In this document: one piece after another, positions 27,359-34,612 of the stretch
How the letters are laid out: each line of letters starts with the position of its first letter
How positions within the stretch are numbered: position 1 is the stretch's first letter
Assembly (NCBI RefSeq): GCF_021390535.1
Contig: NZ_JAJUXG010000011.1
Coordinates: forward strand, 62,001-126,000
Length of the DNA stretch: 64,000 nucleotides
Source: Dyadobacter sp. CY312
GTDB lineage: Bacteria > Bacteroidota > Bacteroidia > Cytophagales > Spirosomataceae
Reading direction: 5' to 3'
Position numbers and translations under genes: made by a program
Notes under the pieces: generated by a model
Databases searched by the model: none
Seen by the model: only the letters and a program-made list of their open reading frames with translations
Told to the model about the DNA's origin: nothing

Positions 27359-28519
27359 TTAATTTCCCCTAACCCGCTCCACTGCTTCCCAAATCCTTTC
27401 CTTAGGCATGCAAAGAGACAGTCGGATATACCGCTGTCCTTTTGGTCCGAAGATGAATCCGGGAGCGATGAACACATGTTTTTCAATAAGCAGTGAATTC
27501 ACCAACGTCTCAGCTGACTCGACGGAATCCGGAAGTTTCCCCCATAGAAACATTCCTTCCTGGGATTGATCCCAGGTGCAGCCTAGTGTATTTAGAAATG
27601 CCTCTGCGGCTTCGAGTCTTCCCTGGTAAACTGCATTACGCTCCGCATGCCATTCATCACTATTTCCAAGGGCTGCCGAAGCAGCTTCCTGCAAAGCCCA
27701 GAACATCCCTGAATCTACATTGCTTTTGATTGTAAGCACCGCATCAATATAAGGTTTTGCAGCAGCCATCCAACCCATTCTCCAACCAGCCATATTGTGC
27801 GACTTACTCATAGAATTGAGTTCGATTGCAACATTCTTGGCGCCTTCTATTGACAATATGCTAAGTGGCGCTTTTTTATTCAGCACCAGGCTATATGGAT
27901 TATCGTGGCATAGCAATATCTTATGCTTCTTTGCAAAAGCAACAGCTTCTTCAAACAATTCCCTGGTCGCCGGTGCACCAGTAGGCATATGCGGATAGTT
28001 AAGCCACATAATTTTTGTCCGTGACGTCACCAGTTTTTCCATTGCGATCCAGTCGGGCTGCCAGCCAAAATCTTCACGCAACGGATATTCCTTCACCTCA
28101 GCGCCCACCATTTTACTCACCGCACGATAAGCAGGATAACCCAATTCGGGCACCAAAACCTCATCACCCGGATCGAGAAATGTGAGCGATATATGTGTTA
28201 TGCCTTCCTTCGAGCCAATGAGGGGCAGGATTTCCGAAGTCGGGTTCAGGGTTACGCCATAAGTTCTCTGATAATAAGCTGCAATTGCGTTTCTATATGT
28301 AACCGTGCCTACGTAAGGCTGATAACCATGCGCCAATGGCTTACGAGCCGCTTCGGACAAAGCATCGATGGTTTGTTCAGAAGGCATCATATCCGGGTTT
28401 CCTATACCCAAATGTATTACGTCGTGCCCTTCCGCAATGAGTTTACGAACCTCAGCCAGCTTTACGGAAAAGTAATATTCCGATGTTTGCCGGGTTCGCT
28501 GTGCAGTTTCTATAATCAT
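27359..28519 (-). CDS. Class I/II PLP-dependent aminotransferase
   Basis: 386 residues from the ATG at 28519; the frame extends to a TTG at 28567 but those 16 residues are not expected. It is a fold-type I aminotransferase: IHLGIGNPDMMPSEQT near the start, GSKEGITHI, NYPHMPTGA, the cofactor-binding Lys in SMSKSHNMAGWRMGW, and the C-terminal Arg in RYIRLSLC that holds the substrate carboxylate. With tyrA directly downstream it most likely transaminates 4-hydroxyphenylpyruvate or phenylpyruvate to the aromatic amino acid. Aspartate or branched-chain substrates cannot be excluded. Confidence 0.87.
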   Translation of the reverse strand: MIIETAQRTRQTSEYYFSVKLAEVRKLIAEGHDVIHLGIGNPDMMPSEQTIDALSEAARKPLAHGYQPYVGTVTYRNAIAAYYQRTYGVTLNPTSEILPLIGSKEGITHISLTFLDPGDEVLVPELGYPAYRAVSKMVGAEVKEYPLREDFGWQPDWIAMEKLVTSRTKIMWLNYPHMPTGAPATRELFEEAVAFAKKHKILLCHDNPYSLVLNKKAPLSILSIEGAKNVAIELNSMSKSHNMAGWRMGWMAAAKPYIDAVLTIKSNVDSGMFWALQEAASAALGNSDEWHAERNAVYQGRLEAAEAFLNTLGCTWDQSQEGMFLWGKLPDSVESAETLVNSLLIEKHVFIAPGFIFGPKGQRYIRLSLCMPKERIWEAVERVRGN

Positions 28520-28752
28520 TATATTCAGAAAATTATACTGTTTGACGGTATCATAATCTCTATTCAATTGAGGATGATGTCAAACGGGGCGCAATTTACT
28601 ACTTTTTAGTACAACAGATATAAGGGAACCCGGTGCAATCTTGGATGTATTTAAAAGTATTGGGTATATATTCCTGATTTGAAATTGGGAGTCTTCAAAA
28701 GCAAGTTTTTAATTCCGGTAGTGAATTGCCTTTAATCTCTTAAATTAGCAAC

Positions 28753-29505
28753 ATGAACTTTCAACGCTATATTCTATTCCTTTCCTTGTTGGTTACTGGT
28801 TGCTCCAAACCATCCGACAAGATTATCATTGCGACTGCCGCCAATGTGCAATACGTGATGCAGGATATAAAAAAGGAATTTGAAAAAGAAACCGGTAAGC
28901 CTATTGAAATTGTGGTAAGTTCTTCAGGTAAGCTCACAACACAAATCCGCGAAGGCGCACCTTTCGATGTATTCGTATCGGCTGACACCAAATATCCTCA
29001 GGAGATATTCGAAAAAGGTGGCTCGGAAGAAGCACCAAAGATTTACGCTTACGGTACTTTGGTCATGTGGTCAAAAGACATCCCGGCAACTGAGCTGAAT
29101 CCTGATATTTTAGCAACTGAAAAAATAAAAAAAATTGCCATTCCTAATCCACGCGTGGCACCATATGGAGAAGCTGCGATTCAGGTTTTGGAAAATCACC
29201 AGTCCTTTGCGCTGATCAAAAACAAACTGGTATATGGCGAAAGCATAGCACAAACGGCACAATACATTTCATCGGGCACGGTAGAAGCTGGTTTCAATGC
29301 CTTGTCTATCGTACTTTCTCCTGAAATGAAGGGAAAAGGAAATTGGGTTGTGGTGGATTCGTCCTTGTACAAACCCATTGCACAAGCCGCCATTTTACTC
29401 CGGCACAGTGAAAACTCGCCAAAAAAGAAAACCAGCGAAGCTTTTTACAATTTCCTGTTTTCACCCAAAGCAAAAGCAATTTTTAAGAAATATGGTTATA
29501 GATAA
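28753..29505 (+). CDS. modA: Molybdate ABC transporter substrate-binding lipoprotein
   Basis: 250 residues. Lipobox VTGC with Cys17 as the anchor, then the ModA type II binding-protein fold: IIIATAANVQYVMQDI, VSSSGKLTTQI with the Ser residues that hold the oxyanion, GAPFDVFVSADTKYP, and IPNPRVAPYGEAA. It captures molybdate or tungstate in the periplasm and delivers it to ModB. It is the first gene of modABC on the plus strand. The 233-base region upstream shows no recognisable molybdenum-cofactor riboswitch. Confidence 0.93.
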   Translation: MNFQRYILFLSLLVTGCSKPSDKIIIATAANVQYVMQDIKKEFEKETGKPIEIVVSSSGKLTTQIREGAPFDVFVSADTKYPQEIFEKGGSEEAPKIYAYGTLVMWSKDIPATELNPDILATEKIKKIAIPNPRVAPYGEAAIQVLENHQSFALIKNKLVYGESIAQTAQYISSGTVEAGFNALSIVLSPEMKGKGNWVVVDSSLYKPIAQAAILLRHSENSPKKKTSEAFYNFLFSPKAKAIFKKYGYR

Positions 29506-29582
29506 TGAAGAATTCGCAGCAATTGTTAATTGTTAAGTATTAATGGTTAATTCCTGATCGCTATCCTTATTCAGAACTATCA

Positions 29583-29650
29583 CAAGCAACCCCGGTCGAA
29601 CTTTAATTTCTTAACTCCTCATTCTTAATTCTTAATTCTTAACTCCTTTA
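29583..29650. repeat. Low-complexity intergenic repeat between modA and modB
   Basis: Contains CCCCGGTCGAACTTTAATTTC followed by tandem ATTCTTA units. It resembles the repeat in the tyrA-aminotransferase spacer. It lies inside the mod operon. Confidence 0.45.
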
Positions 29651-29667
29651 ACTTCTTCCTCCCAAAA

Positions 29668-30342
29668 ATGGATTGGCAGCCGCTCCTTTTAACTTTCAAA
29701 CTAGCCTCAATCACCTCGTTGATTTTGTTGGTGGTTGCATTGCCATTGGCGTATTGGCTGGCGTTTGGCAGGTTTAAAGCAAGGGGAATTGTGGAAGCCA
29801 TTATTGGAATGCCTCTCGTTTTACCGCCTTCGGTGATCGGATTTTACCTATTGCTCGCATTTAGCCCGTCTTATTGGTTTGGTGCCTGGATAGAAAAAAT
29901 GATTGGATTACGCCTCGTTTTCTCATTTCCCGGACTGGTCATTGCTTCGATTATTTACAGTCTGCCTTTTATGGTGTATCCTTTGCGGGCAGGTATGCAA
30001 TCATTGCCAAAATCTTTGCAAGAAGCTTCTTATACACTAGGCAAAGGCAAATTCGAGACCTTTTATAAAATATTGTTACCAAACTGCAAACCGGCAATAC
30101 TCACCGCTTTTGTACTCACTTTCGCGCACACTGTCGGCGAGTTTGGTGTTGTGCTGATGATCGGAGGAAACATACCGGGCGTTACCAAAGTAGCTTCTGT
30201 GGCGATATACAACGAGGTAGAAGCCCTGAATTATGATCTTGCAAATCAGTATGCTTTGGTGCTTTTTATCATCACGTTTATTATTCTCCTGATCGTCTAC
30301 TCCATTAACAACCGTCTGCTGCGTGTCCGACAAACTGCTTGA
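29668..30342 (+). CDS. modB: Molybdate ABC transporter permease
   Basis: 224 residues, the normal ModB length. Five or six membrane helices and the coupling EAA loop in EASYTLGKGKFETFYKILLP, which contacts the ATPase. The block GMPLVLPPSVIGFYLL is characteristic of ModB/CysT permeases. It forms the inner-membrane channel for molybdate. The gene begins 162 bases after modA and overlaps modC by 20 bases, so modB and modC are translationally coupled. Confidence 0.94.
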   Translation: MDWQPLLLTFKLASITSLILLVVALPLAYWLAFGRFKARGIVEAIIGMPLVLPPSVIGFYLLLAFSPSYWFGAWIEKMIGLRLVFSFPGLVIASIIYSLPFMVYPLRAGMQSLPKSLQEASYTLGKGKFETFYKILLPNCKPAILTAFVLTFAHTVGEFGVVLMIGGNIPGVTKVASVAIYNEVEALNYDLANQYALVLFIITFIILLIVYSINNRLLRVRQTA

Positions 30343-31210
30343 TATAAACATTAGCCATACGCTTAATACAGCCAGCGGAATCTTGCCGATGGAAATCGAC
30401 TTGTCTGTACCCGTTGGTAGCATACTGGCTGTAACCGGACAATCGGGCTCGGGAAAAACGACTTTTCTACGACAACTCGCAGGATTGGCACAACCTCAAT
30501 CCGGATACATTGAACACGCTGATATTGTTTGGTTTGATAACAAAGCAAGAATTAATGTTCCTGTCCAACAAAGAAATATCGGATTTGTATTTCAGGATTA
30601 TGCGCTCTTTCCGCACCTTACAGTGAAGCAGAATTTACTTTTTGCACTGGAAAAAGGGGAAGACAACCAAATAGTAAATGATTTGCTGAAAGCAGTAGAT
30701 CTTCAACAATTGGCTGACCGGAAACCACATCAGCTGTCTGGTGGTCAGCAGCAGCGTGTTGCCCTGGCGAGAGCATTAGTCCGCAAGCCGGATCTTTTGC
30801 TTTTGGACGAACCGTTGTCCGCGCTCGATCATTCCATGCGCGGAAATTTGCAAGATTTGCTGTTGAAGTTCCACCGGGAATTCGGGTTCACAATGATTAT
30901 TGTAACACACGACCTCGCCGAGATTTTTCGGATGGCAGATCAGGTTGCTGTTTTTGATAATGGCAAAATTGTCAGCCGCGGAACGCCCTCGGAAGTTTAC
31001 ATGTCTAAACAAGCTGATTCAAATGATATTGCAATTTATGGCGAAGTAATTTCTACTGAGCCTATGCAAGATCATTTACTCGTTCACGCATTAGTCAACC
31101 ATAAGATACATCGATTTGAATTGCCACTAAGTCAGGCATCAGTTGTACAACCGGGTTGTTCATTTACCATTCCGTATCACTTTGATGTTAACAAAATCCG
31201 GATCATCTGA
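30323..31210 (+). CDS. modC: Molybdate ABC transporter ATP-binding protein
   Basis: 295 residues from a GTG codon inside the end of modB. An ATG at about 30389 is possible but would remove the first beta strands of the fold. Walker A GQSGSGKTTFL, Q-loop FQDYALFPHLT, signature LSGGQQQRVALARAL, Walker B LLLLDEPLSALD and the switch His in VTHD are all intact. A short C-terminal TOBE-like region (about 235-295) may bind molybdate for regulation. It energises ModAB import. ModC is shorter than E. coli ModC because the C-terminal domain is reduced. Confidence 0.93.
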   Translation: MSDKLLDINISHTLNTASGILPMEIDLSVPVGSILAVTGQSGSGKTTFLRQLAGLAQPQSGYIEHADIVWFDNKARINVPVQQRNIGFVFQDYALFPHLTVKQNLLFALEKGEDNQIVNDLLKAVDLQQLADRKPHQLSGGQQQRVALARALVRKPDLLLLDEPLSALDHSMRGNLQDLLLKFHREFGFTMIIVTHDLAEIFRMADQVAVFDNGKIVSRGTPSEVYMSKQADSNDIAIYGEVISTEPMQDHLLVHALVNHKIHRFELPLSQASVVQPGCSFTIPYHFDVNKIRII

Positions 31211-31324
31211 ACGCATAGAGCAACTGCCTTCTAAGCAGTAGATCGTTGCGAATTCATCGTTAAACCTCAGGGTAACTTTTCAACCAACACGTCTTTTCTC
31301 AAAAACTAAACTCACAATTACATT

Positions 31325-32002
31325 ATGCAACGCTTTTACAAGCTACTTCAAATTGCCCTTATTGCTGTGCCATTGTTAGCCATGCGTCAGGATAAACCAT
31401 TAAAGGTTATTTTCTTTGGTGACTCCATAACGCAAGCAGGTGTGGGTCCGACTGGCTACATCACCCAAATGACGGAAACGCTGAAAGCAAAAGGTCAGTC
31501 AGGTCAATATGAGTTAAGTGGTGCCGGTATTGGCGGCAACAAAATATATGATTTATACCTTCGTCTGGAAGATGATGTTCTTTCCAAAAAGCCTGACGTG
31601 GTATTTATTTATGTGGGAATCAACGATGTTTGGCATAAAACTTCTCATGGAACCGGTACCGATGCCGACAAATATGTGAAGTTCTACGATGCACTGATCA
31701 AAAAAATGAAAGCACAAAACATTCGGGTAATCATTTGTACGCCTACGGTGATCGGTGAAAGAAATGACAACTCCAACGCTCAGGATGGTGATTTGAATTA
31801 CTATTCAAAGCTGATCAGAGATATAGCAGCTAAAAACAGTGTAGAACTTTGTGATTTGAGAAAATACTTTGGTGATTACCTGCTTAAAAACAATCCTGAA
31901 AATAAAGAAAAAGGTGTTTTGACTTCTGATCGTGTTCACCTGACGGATGAAGGAAACAAGTTTCTGGCGGAGAGAATGATGGAAGCGCTTTTGAAGAAGT
32001 AA
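31325..32002 (+). CDS. SGNH/GDSL-family hydrolase
   Basis: 225 residues. A hydrophobic N-terminus (residues 7-20) suggests export. The four SGNH blocks are present: FFGDSITQAGVGP with the nucleophile Ser, GAGIGGNK with the Gly, YVGINDVWH with the Asn, and SDRVHLTDEGNKFLAE with the Asp/His pair. Such enzymes hydrolyse esters, commonly acetyl groups on carbohydrates or lipid esters. Substrate unknown. A terminator follows it, and there is no operon link to modC beyond a 114-base gap. Confidence 0.87.
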   Translation: MQRFYKLLQIALIAVPLLAMRQDKPLKVIFFGDSITQAGVGPTGYITQMTETLKAKGQSGQYELSGAGIGGNKIYDLYLRLEDDVLSKKPDVVFIYVGINDVWHKTSHGTGTDADKYVKFYDALIKKMKAQNIRVIICTPTVIGERNDNSNAQDGDLNYYSKLIRDIAAKNSVELCDLRKYFGDYLLKNNPENKEKGVLTSDRVHLTDEGNKFLAERMMEALLKK

Positions 32003-32024
32003 AATTTGTTAAAAAGCAGGAAGT

Positions 32025-32064
32025 AAAAGGGAGAACCGGATTCAGCACCCGATTCTCCCTTTTT
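32025..32064. terminator. Bidirectional terminator
   Basis: AAAAGGGAGAA (32025-32035) pairs with TTCTCCCTTTT (32053-32063), with an inner CCGG/CCG helix. A run on one side and T run on the other serve the convergent SGNH and nucleotidyltransferase genes. Confidence 0.8.
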
Positions 32065-32098
32065 AACTCAACTAAGTTTTGCTTATAAGCACTTTAAA

Positions 32099-32998
32099 CT
32101 ACTCCCAAAGCTTGGCAGGATAAACACCATTTTCGTGTAAAGGCGTCAATGCAGCTTGTACAGTCGGTTTGTCCTCCGGATAAGTAACGCCAAACCAGTC
32201 GGATTTACTCCTGAATACACGGCAGTCGCCCAGACCATTTTTGATGATATGTGTCATGACCGTAGGAATGTAGAACTCAGCCTTAGGTGTGTTCAAATTC
32301 TCTCTTGCATATATTTCAAAAAGATCCTTGGTAATCGGAAACATAGAAGGTTTAAAACCCCAGAAGTTCATAGAAACGGGTGTTTCCGGCGCAAGTTCTG
32401 TCAGCTCTTCGTTTTCCTCGAAATAGATTTTACCATCTTTTTCAAAAATCTTGGTACGTTCAATTACAGATTCAAGATTCTGATCGGCTCTCTCTATACA
32501 CACACCTCTTGATACCGTACCGTTTTCCGAAAGTGTACGTTTCAGCTCGTAGCCAATCATGGCATGCTGATTATCATTTGTGTCATTTTGAAGAAAATTT
32601 GCCATGGTTTCGAAAGCCTCGCGACCATAGAAATCATCTGCATTGATCACAGCGAATGGCGTGTCCGTCTGCTCCCATGCGCACAAAGTCGCATGCCCGG
32701 TTCCCCATGGTTTTACACGATCCACCTTACCCAAATCTTCCGGAACATAGGATTGTACGCCTTGAATTGCAAAATCGAAGTCGATCTTACCTTCCAGTTT
32801 TGGAGAAAAAAGCGCTTTCGAGCTTTCAAGTATTTCTTCACGCACGATGAAAACTACCTTTCCAAAACCGCTTCTTATTGCATCATATAAAGAATAATCG
32901 ATAATGGTTTCTCCATTTGGGCCAAACTGATCAAGTTGTTTGATACCTCCGTAACGACTGCCAATACCGGCTGCCAGAATTAAAAGTGTTGGTTTCAT
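32099..32998 (-). CDS. Sugar-1-phosphate nucleotidyltransferase
   Basis: 299 residues from the ATG at 32998; a TTG three codons further up is less likely. The N-terminal Rossmann-like fold shows LILAAGIGSRYGGIKQLDQF, the nucleotide-binding loop of the sugar nucleotidyltransferase family, GPNGETIIDYSLYDA, and PFAVINADDFYG with the metal-binding Asp. It should activate a sugar 1-phosphate with an NTP (UTP or dTTP type) in the cytosol for envelope glycan synthesis. The exact sugar is not visible. It stands alone, with terminators on both sides. Confidence 0.82.
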   Translation of the reverse strand: MKPTLLILAAGIGSRYGGIKQLDQFGPNGETIIDYSLYDAIRSGFGKVVFIVREEILESSKALFSPKLEGKIDFDFAIQGVQSYVPEDLGKVDRVKPWGTGHATLCAWEQTDTPFAVINADDFYGREAFETMANFLQNDTNDNQHAMIGYELKRTLSENGTVSRGVCIERADQNLESVIERTKIFEKDGKIYFEENEELTELAPETPVSMNFWGFKPSMFPITKDLFEIYARENLNTPKAEFYIPTVMTHIIKNGLGDCRVFRSKSDWFGVTYPEDKPTVQAALTPLHENGVYPAKLWE

Positions 32999-33098
32999 TA
33001 ATTTCAAATAATTGAGAATTGCGTATAGTGCAAAAACATTTTACGAATTGATCCACTAACGTTGATTAGCGGGCACAAATTAACCGGATTCATTCCTA

Positions 33099-33140
33099 TT
33101 AATGAAACGCGCCGTGAAATTTCACGGCGCGTTTCATTAA
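33099..33140 (-). terminator. Perfect 42-base palindrome acting as terminator
   Basis: TTAATGAAACGCGCCGTGAAA (33099-33119) is followed without a spacer by its exact reverse complement (33120-33140). It lies 20 bases past the stop codon of the Fe-S carrier gene on the minus strand, where a terminator is expected, although the T run is short. Confidence 0.75.
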
Positions 33141-33160
33141 ATAAATATTTTTAAAATATG

Positions 33161-33487
33161 TTAAACGGCGAAACTTTCACCGCAGCCACATGTTCTGGTA
33201 GCGTTTGGATTCACAAACTGAAAACCCTTGCCATTCAAACCATCTGAAAATTCAAGTATAGTACCGGCCAGATATAAAATGCTCTTTTTGTCGACAATGA
33301 TCTTTACACCCTTGTCTTCAAAAATCATATCATTCGGTTGTGTGGCTGAATTAAATTCAAGATTATAGGTAAGACCTGAACACCCGCCGCCCAGAACACC
33401 AACGCGGATCTGATAATCGTCCTGATGGCCTTCTGCGTTACGTAATTCTACAATTTTATTTTTGGCTGTTTCGCTTACAGTTACCAT
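33161..33487 (-). CDS. A-type iron-sulfur carrier protein (IscA/SufA/ErpA family)
   Basis: 108 residues from the ATG at 33487. The three conserved cysteines are present: one in GGGCSGLTYNL (about residue 37) and two in TCGCGESF at the C-terminus (about residues 102 and 104). These proteins hold and deliver Fe-S clusters or iron to apo-enzymes in the cytosol. Which of the three paralogue roles applies cannot be read from the sequence. The gene is not in an isc or suf operon here; thrB lies 90 bases upstream on the same strand. Confidence 0.92.
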   Translation of the reverse strand: MVTVSETAKNKIVELRNAEGHQDDYQIRVGVLGGGCSGLTYNLEFNSATQPNDMIFEDKGVKIIVDKKSILYLAGTILEFSDGLNGKGFQFVNPNATRTCGCGESFAV

Positions 33488-33577
33488 AATCAATGTATTG
33501 TTTTATGATTGCAAAATATAAACGTCCTTAACATTTAAGAAAGTTCACAGGAAGCTCAAAAAAGTGATTTTTCGATA

Positions 33578-34516
33578 TTAGTTTCTTTCCAGCACAATCG
33601 CTCCACCCTGATTTATTCCCGACAAATGCATGGTGGAATCTATCCCTGCATTCGCGAAAGTTTGCTTCATTGCTTCACCTGCTTTCCTGGCATTATCCAT
33701 TCCTTTTGAAAGCGCAAACATGGACGGACCAGCTCCCGAAATGCTACATCCTAATGCTCCATTGTCAATCGCCGCCTTTTTTACCTCATTAAATTCCGGG
33801 ATAAGAATAGACCTTACAGGCTCAATGATCACATCGACCATGGAGCGGCTGATCAGGTCATAATCCGATTTCATCAGACCAGCTACCAATCCGGCTACGT
33901 TCCCCATTTGAGCAATCGTATTTTTCAGAGACACCTCGTTACGAAGAATGTACCGGGCGTCTTTTGTATTGATTTCAATATCAGGATGAACCAAGGTGCA
34001 ATACAGATCTTCCGGCACCGGAATTGAAAAAATATCCAGTGGTGTGTAACTTCTAATCACCACAAAACCACCCAAAAGAGACGGACCAACATTATCGGCA
34101 TGTGCGGAACCTGACGCAATGCGTTCGCCTTCCATGGCAAAGCGAAGTAATTCTTCACGAGTCAAAGGATTGCCAAGAAGCTCGTTCATCGCCACTACTC
34201 CTGCTACCGCACTTGCAGCACTGGATCCCATTCCACTGCCTAGCGGCATATTTTTGTGTAATGTTACCTCGCAGCCAAAATCTGTAATGCCCAGATGTTT
34301 CAACAGATGAAGCATCACCACCGTAACCGCATTTTTTTCAGCAGCCCGAGGTAATCTTCCTTCGTCTCCGGTGATGTTTTTTATAACGATGCCAGGTTCA
34401 TCTCTACGACGTATCTCAACCGTATCACCAGGTTCCTGAATTGCAAAACCAAAAATATCAAACCCGCAGGCTACATTGGCCACCGTAGCAGGTGCAAAAG
34501 CTTTTATATAGTTCAC
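33578..34516 (-). CDS. thrB: Homoserine kinase
   Basis: 312 residues, starting with GTG at 34516. N-terminus IKAFAPATVANVACGFD is diagnostic, and PLGSGMGSSAASAVAGV is the GHMP phosphate loop. GCSISGAGPSMFAL is motif 3. It phosphorylates L-homoserine with ATP on the way to threonine. It lies 96 bases downstream of thrA on the same strand, so the two form a thrAB operon; thrC is not seen in this window. The spacer holds a dispersed ACGCAAAG repeat. Confidence 0.95.
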   Translation of the reverse strand: MNYIKAFAPATVANVACGFDIFGFAIQEPGDTVEIRRRDEPGIVIKNITGDEGRLPRAAEKNAVTVVMLHLLKHLGITDFGCEVTLHKNMPLGSGMGSSAASAVAGVVAMNELLGNPLTREELLRFAMEGERIASGSAHADNVGPSLLGGFVVIRSYTPLDIFSIPVPEDLYCTLVHPDIEINTKDARYILRNEVSLKNTIAQMGNVAGLVAGLMKSDYDLISRSMVDVIIEPVRSILIPEFNEVKKAAIDNGALGCSISGAGPSMFALSKGMDNARKAGEAMKQTFANAGIDSTMHLSGINQGGAIVLERN

Positions 34517-34550
34517 TGTAAACTAGTTAATACACTGAAATTAAGATTTC

Positions 34551-34600
34551 AAGGTTTCACGCAAAGCATCAAAGATTACGCAAAGACCGCAACGAATTTC
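34551..34600. repeat. ACGCAAAG-type dispersed repeat
   Basis: The thrA-thrB spacer reads GGTTTCACGCAAAGCATCAA then AGATTACGCAAAGACCGCAA. Short tandem CGCAAAG units of this sort occur as dispersed intergenic repeats in many bacteria. Confidence 0.4.
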
Positions 34601-34612
34601 AACCTTATCAAA

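Noticed and set aside
28568..28752. Molybdenum-cofactor riboswitch upstream of modA
   Set aside because: No conserved stem arrangement was recognisable, and the spacer is also shared with the start of a divergent gene.
29583..29650. Possible CRISPR-like tandem repeat between modA and modB
   Set aside because: The units are short, unevenly spaced and A/T-rich with no unique spacers, and no cas genes are present.
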